Assembly: GCA_012512505.1 (NCBI GenBank)
Contig: JAAZEB010000155.1
Coordinates: 1-32,393 of the forward strand
Length of the DNA stretch: 32,393 bases
Direction of reading: 5' to 3'
Source: Armatimonadota bacterium
GTDB taxonomy: Bacteria; Armatimonadota; JAAZEB01
Shown here: positions 7,089 to 16,867 of the stretch, piece by piece
Position numbering within the stretch: position 1 is the stretch's first letter
How the letters are laid out: each line of letters starts with the position of its first letter
Made by a program: the position numbers and the translations under genes
Notes under the pieces: model-generated
Told to the model about the DNA's origin: nothing
Databases searched by the model: none
Seen by the model: only the letters and a program-made list of their open reading frames with translations

Positions 7089-8825
7089 ATGCGGCAGGCA
7101 GAGGGCTATTGGGGTGGCGGGCGTGCCCGGCAGAAGGCGCGCCAACTAGGGCAGGTGTTTACCCCGGCGCCCCTGGCCAACCTGATCGCGGCCCGGTGCA
7201 TCTCGCGGCCGGAGGCCACCGTCTTTGACCCCTGCGTGGGCGAGGGGGCGCTGCTGCTGGCTGCCGGCCAGCGGCTAGCCGCATTGGGGGCTACCGCCTG
7301 GCACCGCCAGCTCTTCGGCCTGGAGATCGACCCGGAGGCGTGGGCTATCGGCCGCCAGCGCCTGGCCGCCGCCGCCGGGGTGGCGGTCGACGAGATCCGG
7401 GTGGCGCGAGGCGACTTCCTCGCGGGGCAATGGCCCGACCTCGGGCCTGATGGCCAGGCCTCGCTACAGGCAGCCGATACGCTGCCGGGGCTGGCCCTGC
7501 CGGCAGTCGCCCGTTGCCCTTCGCCGCCGCTGTTTGACGTGGCGATCATGAACCCGCCGTACACGCGGCAGGAGCTGCTGCCAGCGGCGCGCAAGGCGGA
7601 CGGGCACGCGGCCGGCCTGAGCCGGCGGATTGGGCTGCACGGGCACTTTTGGGTCCACCTGGCCCGCTGCCTGCGCGAGGGTGGCTGGCTGGGAGCGATC
7701 ACCACGGCAACCTGGCTCTCGGTCGATTCGGGGCACGGGCTGCGGGCGTTCCTGCTGGAGCAGTTCCGCGTTCACCTGCTGATCGACCTAGAGCGCGACG
7801 TGTTCCCGGACGCCTGCGTGGAGGCGTGCATCGCTATCCTGGAAAAGCGGTCGGGGCCGGCAGCGGCTGCCGCGCGCGCGGAGACCCCGGTTCGCTTCGT
7901 CCGGCTGGGGGCTGGCCGCGATCCACAGGCGGCGCTGGCCGAGGCCCTCGCAGGGGAGGGCGCTGGCGAGGGGGAGGGCTGGCGTGCCCGGGTGGTGCCC
8001 CAAGCGGCCCTGACGGCAGCAGAACGCTGGAGCCGCTTCTTCCTGCCGGCAGCCGCGTTCCGGGTCGTTCGCGCCGCCGAGAGCGCCCCGGGGGTGCCGC
8101 TGGCGGCGGTGGCGCACCTGCGTCGGGGGATCACCACCGGCAACAACCGCGTCTTCTTGCTGACGGCGGAGGCCGCCCGCGCGGCGGGCATCGAAGCGGC
8201 CCACCTGCGGGCGATCGTGCGCTCGCCCCGGGAGATCCCGGGCCTGGATACCGACGCGGTGGCGGCGCCGGCCAAGCTGCTGCTGCCGCCAAACCCGGAG
8301 CAGTCGGACAGTGGCGCCGCCGCCTACCTGCGAGCGCGGGGAGTGAGCGGGTCTGCCTACCTGCGGGGAGAGCCGCCCCCGCCGGCGCCGCTGCTATTTG
8401 GCTACGCGGTGCGCGGGCGCAAGGCGTTCTTCCGCAACTCGGCGTGCCTACTGGCGAGTGATAACTTCCTGGAGATCGTGCCGCGCCACCCGGACGACGT
8501 GCCGCTCCTGTTCGCCCTGCTGAACGCGCTGCCCACGGCGTTCCGGCTGGAGACGCTCGGGCGCGGGCAGGGGCGCGGCCTGCTGAAGATCCAGCGCCGC
8601 GAGTTGGCCGCGCTGGTGCTGCCAGACCCGGCCCGCCTCGATCCCGGTCTGCGCCGCGAGCTGGAGAGCCTGGGGGAGGCGCTGCGGCGCGAACCCGACT
8701 GCGTGGCCGCTCGAACCGCGCTGGACGAGGCAGCCTGCAGCGCCTGCGGCCTCGACCCCGAGGCGCTGCGCCGCGCCGAGCAAGAGTTGGTCACGGGCCG
8801 GCTGGCCCGGAAAGGCGCGTGGTGA
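7089..8825 (+). CDS. Gamma-type N6-adenine DNA methyltransferase (TaqI/Eco57I-like)
   Basis: Transfers a methyl group from S-adenosylmethionine to adenine in a DNA target. Motif X is GQVFTP (residues 21-26 from ATG 7089), motif I FDPCVGEGALL (46-56), an acidic motif II in LEIDPE (78-83) and motif IV NPPYTRQ (155-161). The second half, beginning near HLRRGITTGNNRVFLL, resembles the target-recognition region of TaqI- and type IIG-like enzymes. No nuclease motif is seen. Length is 578 residues from ATG 7089; a GTG at 7032 with a better Shine-Dalgarno would add 19 residues of low-complexity sequence. It is the first gene of a three-gene unit, and its TGA overlaps the next start by 4 bp. Confidence 0.88.
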   Translation: MRQAEGYWGGGRARQKARQLGQVFTPAPLANLIAARCISRPEATVFDPCVGEGALLLAAGQRLAALGATAWHRQLFGLEIDPEAWAIGRQRLAAAAGVAVDEIRVARGDFLAGQWPDLGPDGQASLQAADTLPGLALPAVARCPSPPLFDVAIMNPPYTRQELLPAARKADGHAAGLSRRIGLHGHFWVHLARCLREGGWLGAITTATWLSVDSGHGLRAFLLEQFRVHLLIDLERDVFPDACVEACIAILEKRSGPAAAAARAETPVRFVRLGAGRDPQAALAEALAGEGAGEGEGWRARVVPQAALTAAERWSRFFLPAAAFRVVRAAESAPGVPLAAVAHLRRGITTGNNRVFLLTAEAARAAGIEAAHLRAIVRSPREIPGLDTDAVAAPAKLLLPPNPEQSDSGAAAYLRARGVSGSAYLRGEPPPPAPLLFGYAVRGRKAFFRNSACLLASDNFLEIVPRHPDDVPLLFALLNALPTAFRLETLGRGQGRGLLKIQRRELAALVLPDPARLDPGLRRELESLGEALRREPDCVAARTALDEAACSACGLDPEALRRAEQELVTGRLARKGAW

Positions 8826-10213
8826 CGAAGCCGTCTTACTTTCAGAGCCGCTATCTGGCGCATAAATACTGGGGGCGGAGGCCCTGGTACGTGGTGCGGG
8901 GGCTGATCGAGGAGAACACCTGCGAGGGCGACGTGGTGCTCGACTCCTTCTGCGGCAGCGGCACCACGGTGATTGAGGCGCTGGCCACCCGACGACGCGC
9001 GGTCGGCGTCGATCTCAACCCGATGGCGGTCTTCATCACCCGCGTCACCGCCACGCCGGCCGATCCCGCCGCCCTGACCGACGCCTTCGAGCGGCTGCGC
9101 GCCGTGGCCCAGGCGCCGATTGACCGCCTCTACGAGCGCGATCCCGAGGGGATCGTGCCGGAGCACTGGTACCCGGATGTCGTCTTGCCGCACTCCTCGT
9201 TCGGGGCGGCGCGCAAGGGCGTCACCGTGGCGCACCTCTTCTCGCGGCGCAACCTGGCCGCCACCGCCTTCCTCTGGCACGCCATCAACACCCTGGAGTG
9301 CGATCCCGTCTCGCGTGATCTGCTGCGCTACACCTTCACCGCCGCGCTCGCCCAGTTCACCAAGATGATCCGCACCAAGAAGGAGGGCACCGGCTGGTAC
9401 GTCAACGCCTACCGCATCCCACGCAGTCACCGCGAGAATAACGTGTGGCACTCTTACGAAAACAAGCTGCGCGCCGTGCTGCGGATGAAGCGGGAAAGCA
9501 ACGAACTGCTGGGGCACGTGGAGATAACCCAGGCGCCTCCCACGACCCCCGGCGCCACCTGCTGCCTGCGCTGCGGCTCCGCCACCGACCTCTCCTTTCT
9601 GCCCGACAACAGCATCGACTATGTCTTTATCGACCCTCCCTGGGCGATCAAGTACTTCGACCTGAGCGTGCTGTGGTGTGCCTGGATGGGCTTCCCCCTC
9701 AACTTCGACGAGGAGATCTTCCCGCACGAGGCCAACTTCCGGGAAGACATGGCCCGCGCCCTCAAGGAGCTGGCGCGCGTGTTGCGCCCGGGCCGGCGGG
9801 CGACGGTGAACTTCGCCACCCGCCACACCGACCAGATCAACGATCTGCGCGAGGCGATTGAGCACTCCGGCCTGGAGTGGACCGGCACCCAGACGCTGCA
9901 GCAGGACCAGCTCTCCTTCGTGCAGCGGCAGACCGACCTGGCGCTGAAGGCAAACTACCTGCTGACGCTGGAGAAGTGGCGCGCCCCCGCCGGCGCCGCG
10001 GCGCTGCCGGTGACCGCTGACTGCGTGGCGGCGATGATCGGCGCGCTGCTGGCCCGACGGGGGCCGCTCTCTTACGACGAGATCTTCCAGCACCTCTACC
10101 CGGAGATTGCCCGCCGCCCGCTGGAGTGCGACATCCGCCGGGTGTTGGAGCGCAACTTCCGCCTGGTGGAGGAGCGCCGGCCCTATGTCGAGCCGCGCTG
10201 GGCGGCGGATTAG
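8822..10213 (+). CDS. DNA methyltransferase, DSFCGSGTT...DPPW type
   Basis: A second, unrelated DNA methylase of 463 residues. The SAM-binding motif DSFCGSGTT is at 41-49 and the catalytic motif DPPW at 271-274. The segment HKYWGRRPW (14-22) resembles the start of COG1743/DUF1156-like adenine methylases. A CLRCG pair (248-252) precedes the catalytic motif. The last 100 or so residues look like a winged-helix or target-recognition module. The start is GTG at 8822 inside GTGA, translationally coupled to the upstream methylase; GTG 8819 is an alternative. DPPW rather than NPPY fits either N6-adenine or N4-cytosine methylation, so the modified base is unknown. Confidence 0.82.
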   Translation: MTKPSYFQSRYLAHKYWGRRPWYVVRGLIEENTCEGDVVLDSFCGSGTTVIEALATRRRAVGVDLNPMAVFITRVTATPADPAALTDAFERLRAVAQAPIDRLYERDPEGIVPEHWYPDVVLPHSSFGAARKGVTVAHLFSRRNLAATAFLWHAINTLECDPVSRDLLRYTFTAALAQFTKMIRTKKEGTGWYVNAYRIPRSHRENNVWHSYENKLRAVLRMKRESNELLGHVEITQAPPTTPGATCCLRCGSATDLSFLPDNSIDYVFIDPPWAIKYFDLSVLWCAWMGFPLNFDEEIFPHEANFREDMARALKELARVLRPGRRATVNFATRHTDQINDLREAIEHSGLEWTGTQTLQQDQLSFVQRQTDLALKANYLLTLEKWRAPAGAAALPVTADCVAAMIGALLARRGPLSYDEIFQHLYPEIARRPLECDIRRVLERNFRLVEERRPYVEPRWAAD

Positions 10214-10224
10214 GGGAAGGCGAC

Positions 10225-13065
10225 GTGCCGACGATCCTGACGCCCTCACTGCACGAGCACAACTACTACCCGCCCCTCCTGGAACGCCTGGAGCGCGCCC
10301 TCGCCCGCCTCGGCCTCGACCGCAAGGGCTTCCACGTCGTCATCTCTCCCGATGCCGACAACCAGGCCGACCTGATGGTGAAGCAGTTCACTCAGGACCG
10401 CCTGGCAATCGAAGTGAAGAAGACGCGGGAAGATGTGGCCGCCGTGCGCACCTGGAAGCAGGCGCGCGGCTACGTCACCAACTCCACCACCGCCGGCCTG
10501 CGCCACTTCTGCGTCACCAATGGCGAGCTGCTCTTCATCTTCCGCCACGAGGAGGGGCAGCGCGTGGCCGCCTGCCTGGTGGCTGGCGGGCGCAAGGATC
10601 TGGGCCGCTTCGGCCCCGGCGGCGAGGCGGATGCCGTGCTCGACCGTTGGGAAGAGGAGATCACCGCGCTGCTGCGCGACCTCTTCGTCGTTCAGCGGGA
10701 GTACGCCCTCGACCACTCCTTCGCCGGCCTGATCGAGAAGTATGGCCAGGCCCACGTCCTCTTGGCCGAGCGGCTGCGCCGCGCCGTCGTCGAGCGCCTG
10801 GCCGACCCCCAGTGGCGGGAGGCGTTCCTGGCCTGGTGCCGCACCTTCTCTGCCACCCCCGAAGCGCCGGAGAACCAGGCCGTGGCCGCCGAGGAGGCCG
10901 CGCACCTGCTGCTGCACCGGATCCTCTGCTACGAGCTGTTCCGCACCCAGCTTGACCTGCTGGATGACCGCCTCAAGCGCCGCTTCCAGGTGCCGCGCGT
11001 CACCCTGGAGCCGCTTACCACCGCGGCGGTGGGAGACACGCCGATCACCCAGGCGCTGGCCGAGCGCTTCCAGGCCCTCACCCGCGTGAATTACACCCAG
11101 GTCTTCACGCGCGACCCGGTGCTGGACACCCTCCCCCTCGACACCGAGGCGGAGGGCATCGTGCGCGCCTTCCTGGAGGACGTGGATGCCTTCTCCTTCG
11201 ACCTGGGGAACTTCGAGGAGGCGCGCCGCCTCTTCCCCACCGTCTTCGAGGCGCTGGTGCCCCCGGAGAAGCGGCGCCGCTACGGGCAGGTCTTCACCCC
11301 CCAACCGCTGGTGGAGATCCTCTGCCGCCTCTGCATCACCGACCCTACGCAGCGGGTGCTGGACCCGGCGGCCGGCACCGGCGCCTTCCTGGACGGTGCC
11401 TACGAACGCCTCGACACGCTGGCGCTGGCGGCCGGCCAACCGCTGGACCACCGTGAGCTGCTGGCGCGCCTCTACGGGGTGGAGATCAGCACCTTCCCGC
11501 TGCACCTGTGCGCCGTGCGCCTGGCGCTGAAGCATCCCGCCTTGCCTACCGAGGCGCAGCTTTGCCACGCCGATTTCTTCCACACCGACCCCGGCTCGCT
11601 GCTGGGCGGGCAGCAAGCCGACGTGGTGCTCGGCAACCCTCCTTACATCCGGCAAGAGGTGCTGGCCGAGAAAGAGACCATCCGCGAGCGGATCCGGTCG
11701 GCACTGGGAGAGAGCGGGCCCACCGGCCACGCCTATCCCTACAGCCCGAGGGAGGCAGACGCCTACTTCTACTTCGTGGAATACGCCACCGCCTACCTGC
11801 GCGAAGGGGGCGCCGCCGGCTGGGTGCTCTCCGACAAGTTCCTGGTGGTGGACGCCGGCCGGCCGCTGAAGCAGTTCTTGCTGGATCACTACCACGTGCG
11901 CGCGGTCATCACCCTGGCGCGGCGCACCTTTGCCGAGGCCCTGGTGGACAACTGCCTCCTGGTGCTGCGCCGCCAGACGGGCGGAGCGCCGCCGGAGGCG
12001 CCCACGCTCTTCCTGAAGCTCCGCCGGCCGCTGCCGGTCGAGGAAGTGGCCCGTCTGGTGGAGGACCCGCGGCCGGGCGCCAACGCCTACCGCCGCGCGG
12101 TGGTCCGGCCGCGCTGCCAGATCGCCGCCGGCGACAAGTGGCTGGGCTACCTGACCGATGACGGCGTGCTGCCGCGCGTGCTCGCCTCGCCCGGGATGAC
12201 CCCGCTCGTTGCCGTCGCCACCTACGAGCGCGGGCCGGACAACGGCTGCGCCGCCTTCTTCTTCCCCAGCGAGGAGCTGATAGAGAGCTTCGGGCTGCCG
12301 GAACGCTTCCTGGTGCCGGCGGTGGAGCGGGGAAGCGACCTGCGCCGCCTGATCCTGCGCCGCAGCGAGTGCAAGCGCCTGCTGCGGGTGCCGCCGGATA
12401 CCGACCTGACAGCGCCCGCCAACGCTGGCCTGGCCGCTTACATCGCCTATGCCGAAACGCCCGAGTTCGACGCGGGCTACCGGCACCGGGGGCGCTACCT
12501 GCCGGTGCCACAGCGCCCGGTGGTCACCGCCAATGCCGGCGGCGGGCCCTGGTGGTCGTTCACCCGGGGCTCGGGCGACTGGCAGATCCTGGTGCCGCGC
12601 GGGTTCCGCACCCACTATAAGGTGGTGGCCAACCGGGCGCGGGCGCACCTCTCGACCAACTTCTGGGGCCTGCGCCTACGGGGCGCCGGTCGCCACCCCC
12701 GCGAGTTGGTGATCGATATCGCCTTCGTGACGGCGTTTCTGAACAGCAGCCTGGGGCAGCTTCAGGTGGAGCGCGAGGCGCGCCGCTACGCCGGCTTCAC
12801 CAAGCTGGAGCGCCAGGAGCTGGAGCGCCTGCGCGTCCTCGACCCCCAGCGCGTGCCGCTGCCGGAGCGCCGCCGTGTCTATCGGCTCTTCCGAGACCTC
12901 GATGCCGCCTATGGCACCCCGGCGTACGCGGATGCCCGCGAGGCGCTGGACCGGGCATTCCTCGCCCTCCTCGGCTGCGAAGAGCAGTACGACGACCTGA
13001 TTGACCTGCTGGACGAACTCGTTTCCGAGCGCCAGCAGTCCGGCGCCGGGCCGGATGCCGCCTGA
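10225..13065 (+). CDS. Nuclease-methyltransferase fusion, type IIG/type I-like restriction enzyme
   Basis: A 946-residue protein that probably both cuts and methylates DNA. The N-terminal 120 residues resemble an HsdR_N-like PD-(D/E)XK nuclease: Asp45/Asp49 in SPDADNQADL, then IEVKK (62-66), and a downstream FCVTNGELLFIF strand. A helical spacer (about 140-345) follows. The gamma-type methylase has GQVFTP (354-359), LDPAAGTGAFL (379-389) and NPPYIRQ (471-477). The remaining 450 residues would hold the target-recognition domain. The start is GTG 10225 with GGAAGG just upstream, 11 bp after the preceding gene. No helicase motif is seen, which argues against a classical type I motor subunit. It closes the operon. 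Confidence 0.85.
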   Translation: MPTILTPSLHEHNYYPPLLERLERALARLGLDRKGFHVVISPDADNQADLMVKQFTQDRLAIEVKKTREDVAAVRTWKQARGYVTNSTTAGLRHFCVTNGELLFIFRHEEGQRVAACLVAGGRKDLGRFGPGGEADAVLDRWEEEITALLRDLFVVQREYALDHSFAGLIEKYGQAHVLLAERLRRAVVERLADPQWREAFLAWCRTFSATPEAPENQAVAAEEAAHLLLHRILCYELFRTQLDLLDDRLKRRFQVPRVTLEPLTTAAVGDTPITQALAERFQALTRVNYTQVFTRDPVLDTLPLDTEAEGIVRAFLEDVDAFSFDLGNFEEARRLFPTVFEALVPPEKRRRYGQVFTPQPLVEILCRLCITDPTQRVLDPAAGTGAFLDGAYERLDTLALAAGQPLDHRELLARLYGVEISTFPLHLCAVRLALKHPALPTEAQLCHADFFHTDPGSLLGGQQADVVLGNPPYIRQEVLAEKETIRERIRSALGESGPTGHAYPYSPREADAYFYFVEYATAYLREGGAAGWVLSDKFLVVDAGRPLKQFLLDHYHVRAVITLARRTFAEALVDNCLLVLRRQTGGAPPEAPTLFLKLRRPLPVEEVARLVEDPRPGANAYRRAVVRPRCQIAAGDKWLGYLTDDGVLPRVLASPGMTPLVAVATYERGPDNGCAAFFFPSEELIESFGLPERFLVPAVERGSDLRRLILRRSECKRLLRVPPDTDLTAPANAGLAAYIAYAETPEFDAGYRHRGRYLPVPQRPVVTANAGGGPWWSFTRGSGDWQILVPRGFRTHYKVVANRARAHLSTNFWGLRLRGAGRHPRELVIDIAFVTAFLNSSLGQLQVEREARRYAGFTKLERQELERLRVLDPQRVPLPERRRVYRLFRDLDAAYGTPAYADAREALDRAFLALLGCEEQYDDLIDLLDELVSERQQSGAGPDAA

Positions 13066-13224
13066 GCCTGCGCCCGGCTGGCATACTCGTGTAGGACTCA
13101 TCGGCGAGGTGGGCGGGTCAATCGGGTAACTCCCCACGGCCACTGCAGTTTGGGGCGCGCAGGGCACCGGAGTGGTGCCACCGAAGGAGAGGGAAAAGCG
13201 CCCGAGCCCAAAGGAGTAACGTCG

Positions 13225-15168
13225 ATGATCCTGACGATGGCTCTGCTGAGCTTGCTGATGGCTGTCGGCACCGCGGAGCCGGCCGAGGCGGCGGCGAAGG
13301 AAGGGCCGCCGTTCCCGCGCATCGCCAACTGCTACGCGGTCGGGTTGTCGCCCGAGAGCACGCCGGCCGACATCGCGGAGATCGCGCGCTTTGACCTCCT
13401 CATCGGCGGTGTGATGTGCGACTGGGGCAACCCAGAGCACCGCCAGCGGCTGGCCGAGAAGATGGCCCTCGTCCGGCAACGAAACCCCCACATCCTCATC
13501 CTCGACTTCTCGTCCTCGGCGCCTTACTACTTCCCCAGCGACCCGAGTTTCCCCGAGAGCGGATGGCTGCTGCAGCCGAACGGCCAGCGCATCGCCGGCT
13601 GGCCCGGCACCGAGATGATCAACCTCACGCGCCCGGAGGTGCTCAACTTTCTGGCGGCACGCTCCGTTGCCAGCGTGAAGGAGCGGGGCTTCGACGGCAC
13701 GTTCATCGACTGCATGGCCAGCGGCTTTGACTGGTGGGCCTGCAACATCGAGAGCGGCGCCCCCTACCAGGTAGATGCCGACCGCGATGGCAAACCCGAC
13801 GACCGAGCCTGGCTCGACCACGAGTGGGCGCGGGCAAAGGCGGAACTGTCGCGCAAGGTGCGAGCCGGCATCGGCCCGGCGGCGCCCTTCATGACGAACT
13901 CGGCCGGGGAGTGGGGGCTTGCGACGACGAACGGCATCCTCCTGGAGGACTACCTTGACCACGTCCTGGCCGGCAACATGAGCTGGGACCGCGTCATGCG
14001 CGAATACCTGGCCTGGACGCGCGTGCCCCAGAAGCCCAACGTCACCACCATCGTCAGCAGCTCCGGCATAGAGCCCCCGTTCGATGCCTGGAACACGATG
14101 ACGGAGGAGGCGCGGAATGCCATCCTGGAGCGCGGCCGCAACCAGAAGGAACGGATGCGCTTCGGGTTGGCCACCACGCTCATGGGCGACGGCTACTTTG
14201 CCTATGACTTGCACACCCGCTGGCGCGGCCAGCGCTGGTGGTACCCGGAGTACGATGCCCCCCTGGGCTACGCCAAAGGCCCAGGCAAGCGCCAGCCCGA
14301 TGGCACCTGGCGCCGCGAGTTCGATGGCGGCACTGTCGTGGTGAACCCCACGCTCCTCGATGCCTCCGTGCGCTTCCGCGGCCGACACCGCGACGCCAGC
14401 AGTGGCAAGGTCTCCACCCGCTTTGTCGTCCCCGCGATGGACGGGCGCATCTTCCTGCCAACCACCGCGCCGCTCGCACCGGGCACGCTGCCGGATCCGC
14501 GGCCGGTGCTCTCGCTCTCCGGGCCGGATCGTGTCGTGGAGCGTGCCGACCGGGTGCTGCTTCGTCTGGAGGGGGCCGCGGCGCTCTTCGACAACGAGGG
14601 ACGCTTGCTGGCCTTGACCGACGGACGGCGCACGCTGCTGGAGCAGGCGCGCGCCTTCATCGTGAAGGACGACCGCTGGCGCGACTTCGCCTACGAGGGC
14701 TGCCGCCGGCAGCGCCTGCCAGACGGGAGACTGCGCTTCACCGGCCGACGCACTCAAGACGCGGTCGCGGTCAGCTACACGCTGGAGGTGCGGCCGGTGA
14801 AGCGCGGCCTTGATCTGGCCTACCAGTGGGAGGCGCTGTCCGACGCGCACTTCCACATGTTCCGGCAGCAGATTGACTTTCCGCTGGCGACCTACGGCGG
14901 CGGGAGCTACCAGGCCGGTGGCGCCCGTGGCAAGCTCCCCAGCGAGCGGTCACCCGAGCCGATCCTGCGGGGCGCCCTGCGCGAGCTGACCGCGCGCCCC
15001 AGCGCCGGGCCGACCGCACGCGTGTCGCTGTCAGGGGAGGGGACGCTGGTGGATGAGCGGCACTATGGCGTCGAGGCATTCCGCCTCGGCACCTACCCGA
15101 CCCACGGCAACGTCAAGGCCGGCGCCCGCTGGAAGTGCACGCTCCGCATCCGTCTTGCACCGCGGTGA
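13225..15168 (+). CDS. Secreted putative glycoside hydrolase, GHL15-like
   Basis: A 647-residue exported protein with a Sec signal peptide (MILTMALLSLLMAVGTAEPAEA, cleavage near residue 22-24) and an AGGAG 8 nt before the ATG. The central part has the look of the putative glycosidase family GHL15: a (beta/alpha)-barrel with LILDFSSSAPYYF, GFDGTFIDCMA and FMTNSAGEWG near the predicted active-site strands. The acidic residues of GTFID and of EWG are candidates for catalysis. A beta-rich C-terminal half follows. The substrate cannot be told from sequence. It begins the second plus-strand set, 160 bp after the restriction gene, and no clear promoter was found there. Confidence 0.75.
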   Translation: MILTMALLSLLMAVGTAEPAEAAAKEGPPFPRIANCYAVGLSPESTPADIAEIARFDLLIGGVMCDWGNPEHRQRLAEKMALVRQRNPHILILDFSSSAPYYFPSDPSFPESGWLLQPNGQRIAGWPGTEMINLTRPEVLNFLAARSVASVKERGFDGTFIDCMASGFDWWACNIESGAPYQVDADRDGKPDDRAWLDHEWARAKAELSRKVRAGIGPAAPFMTNSAGEWGLATTNGILLEDYLDHVLAGNMSWDRVMREYLAWTRVPQKPNVTTIVSSSGIEPPFDAWNTMTEEARNAILERGRNQKERMRFGLATTLMGDGYFAYDLHTRWRGQRWWYPEYDAPLGYAKGPGKRQPDGTWRREFDGGTVVVNPTLLDASVRFRGRHRDASSGKVSTRFVVPAMDGRIFLPTTAPLAPGTLPDPRPVLSLSGPDRVVERADRVLLRLEGAAALFDNEGRLLALTDGRRTLLEQARAFIVKDDRWRDFAYEGCRRQRLPDGRLRFTGRRTQDAVAVSYTLEVRPVKRGLDLAYQWEALSDAHFHMFRQQIDFPLATYGGGSYQAGGARGKLPSERSPEPILRGALRELTARPSAGPTARVSLSGEGTLVDERHYGVEAFRLGTYPTHGNVKAGARWKCTLRIRLAPR

Positions 15169-15348
15169 CCCCGTGGGCAGCCAGGCATCCTTGCCGTCCG
15201 TGCCGGGCGGGCGCCCTCGGATGGTTCACCGGCCCCGGCAGGGCTCCGGGCCCCAGCCGGCGAACACCGCCCCAACCCCGGTCGCAGGCCGGTGGCCGCC
15301 TTCCCGCCTCGACCCCGGCGGGGGCACGCGCAGCCGAAGGAGAACAGG

Positions 15349-16446
15349 GTGGACAATCATCGGGGTGCTGAGAGAGACCGAACGCGCCACACGCGGCGGG
15401 CGTTCCTGCGCGCCGCCGCCGCGCTGGCGGCAGGAGGGGAGACGCTGTTGAACGCACGCGCATCGTCCGCCGCCCCGGAGGCGGCACCGCCCTTCTTTCA
15501 GACACGCGGCCTCGTCCTGACGCCAGGCGAGCTAGAGGCGATGGACTGCCCGGCGCTGGCCAAGCGCCTGGGCATCAACCTGCTGGATTTCGGGCACCTG
15601 GTGGTGTGGGCCGCCAAGGAGGAGCTGGGGCAGAAGACGATGGCCGAGTGCCGCCGCCTCGGCATCGACGTGGAGTTCGGCTACCACGGCCCGAGCGGCC
15701 TGCTCCCGCGTGACCTGTTCGACCAGGACCCGTCGATGTTCCGGATGGACGAGCAGGGCAACCGCGTGCGCGAGCACAACCTGTGCGTCCACTCCGAGCG
15801 CGCGTTGGAGATCGCCTGCGAGGCGGCCGCCCGGCTGTCGGCGGTGGCCCGACCCACCACCGGCCGCTACCATATCTGGATCGACGACGGCATGCCGATG
15901 TGCCGCTGCCCCAAGTGCCGCGGCCTCTCCGACAGCGACCAGGCGCTGATCTTCGAGCATCACCTCCTGAAGAGGCTCCGCCGCGATGACCCGAAGGCGA
16001 CCGTGGCCCACCTGGCCTACCATTACACGATGGCCCCACCCACCCAGATCAAACCGGAGCCGGGCATCTTCCTCGAGTTCGCACCGATTGAGCGCGACAG
16101 CCGTAAGCCACTGGCCGACCCGGTGCACGCCAAACTGCTGGAGCAACTCGATGCCAACCTGGCCCTCTTCGGCAAGGAGGAGACCCAGGTGCTGGAATAT
16201 TGGCTGGACAACTCCCGCTTCTCCGGCTGGAAGCGCGAGAACATCCGCCAGGTGCCCTGGGATCGCGAGCTGTTCCTCAGCGACCTGCGGGTCTACGCCG
16301 AGCGGGGCATCCGCCACGTGCGCACCTACGCCTTCTGGTTTGACGCTGACTACATCCGCCGCTACGGCCCCCCGCCGTTTGACGAGTATGCGGAGGGCCT
16401 GCGACGCTGGCGGCTGGTGGGAGGGAAGGCCGATGGCGGCGCCTGA
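15349..16446 (+). CDS. Tat-exported DUF4838-like protein
   Basis: A 365-residue protein with a twin-arginine leader (HTRRAFLRAAAALAAGG, residues about 14-30). The middle carries CRCPKCRGLSDSDQALIF followed by a LAYHYTMAPPTQIKP segment, the arrangement typical of DUF4838 proteins that accompany carbohydrate-active enzymes. The GTG start has AAGGAG 7 nt upstream. The Tat leader implies folding, possibly with a bound metal, before export. It overlaps the next gene by 14 bp. Function is unknown; a glycosidase-like role is possible but no catalytic pair can be assigned. Confidence 0.7.
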   Translation: MDNHRGAERDRTRHTRRAFLRAAAALAAGGETLLNARASSAAPEAAPPFFQTRGLVLTPGELEAMDCPALAKRLGINLLDFGHLVVWAAKEELGQKTMAECRRLGIDVEFGYHGPSGLLPRDLFDQDPSMFRMDEQGNRVREHNLCVHSERALEIACEAAARLSAVARPTTGRYHIWIDDGMPMCRCPKCRGLSDSDQALIFEHHLLKRLRRDDPKATVAHLAYHYTMAPPTQIKPEPGIFLEFAPIERDSRKPLADPVHAKLLEQLDANLALFGKEETQVLEYWLDNSRFSGWKRENIRQVPWDRELFLSDLRVYAERGIRHVRTYAFWFDADYIRRYGPPPFDEYAEGLRRWRLVGGKADGGA

Positions 16447-16867
16447 CTTCTACTTCGCGATCAACGCCACGTTCCGCTTCTTCTACGAGCGGTGGGGTGA
16501 GGAGGGCCTGACCCGCTACTGGGAGGCGTTGGGCCGCGAGTACTTTGCCCCGCTCTCGCGGCACTTCCGCGAGGGCGGGCTCGCCGCGGTGGAAGAGTAC
16601 TGGCGCGACTTCTTCGCCGCGGAGCCGGGCGGCGAAGTGACAGTTCGCCGCGACGGGGAGCAGGTGACGCTGGAGGTGCGCGTGTGCCCGGCGATTCGGC
16701 ACCTGCGCGCGCACGGCCGCGAGGTGATGCCGCTCTACTGCCGGCACTGCGACGTGGTCTCCGGCACCATCGCCCGGGAGGCCGGGCTCCGCTTTGGGCG
16801 AGAGGGTGGCGACGGCGCCTGCCGGCAGTGGTTCGCGCCCGCCGGGGAGGGAGAGGCGCGCCGATGA
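16433..16867 (+). CDS. Small Cys-containing protein, paralogue A (ATC-hydrolase-like)
   Basis: 144 residues, no signal peptide, ATG with GGGAGGGAAGG upstream. It aligns along almost its whole length with the next gene: GEEGLTRYWE, EYW, a CP near residue 85, YCRHC near 102 and a final CRQWF. The spaced CP...YCxHC cysteines recall the L-2-amino-thiazoline-4-carboxylate hydrolase family (PF14196). That assignment is by general resemblance only. It lies between the DUF4838-like gene (14-bp overlap) and its paralogue (4-bp overlap). Confidence 0.7.
   Translation: MAAPDFYFAINATFRFFYERWGEEGLTRYWEALGREYFAPLSRHFREGGLAAVEEYWRDFFAAEPGGEVTVRRDGEQVTLEVRVCPAIRHLRAHGREVMPLYCRHCDVVSGTIAREAGLRFGREGGDGACRQWFAPAGEGEARR

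Noticed and set aside
10246-12648. 800-codon minus-strand open frame opposite the restriction gene
   Set aside because: Antisense shadow; the plus strand carries clear methylase and nuclease motifs and the shadow product has no recognisable domain.
7089-13065. BREX or DISARM defence system
   Set aside because: No PglZ, BrxC, DrmA or DrmB-like gene and no helicase; only methylases and one nuclease fusion are seen.
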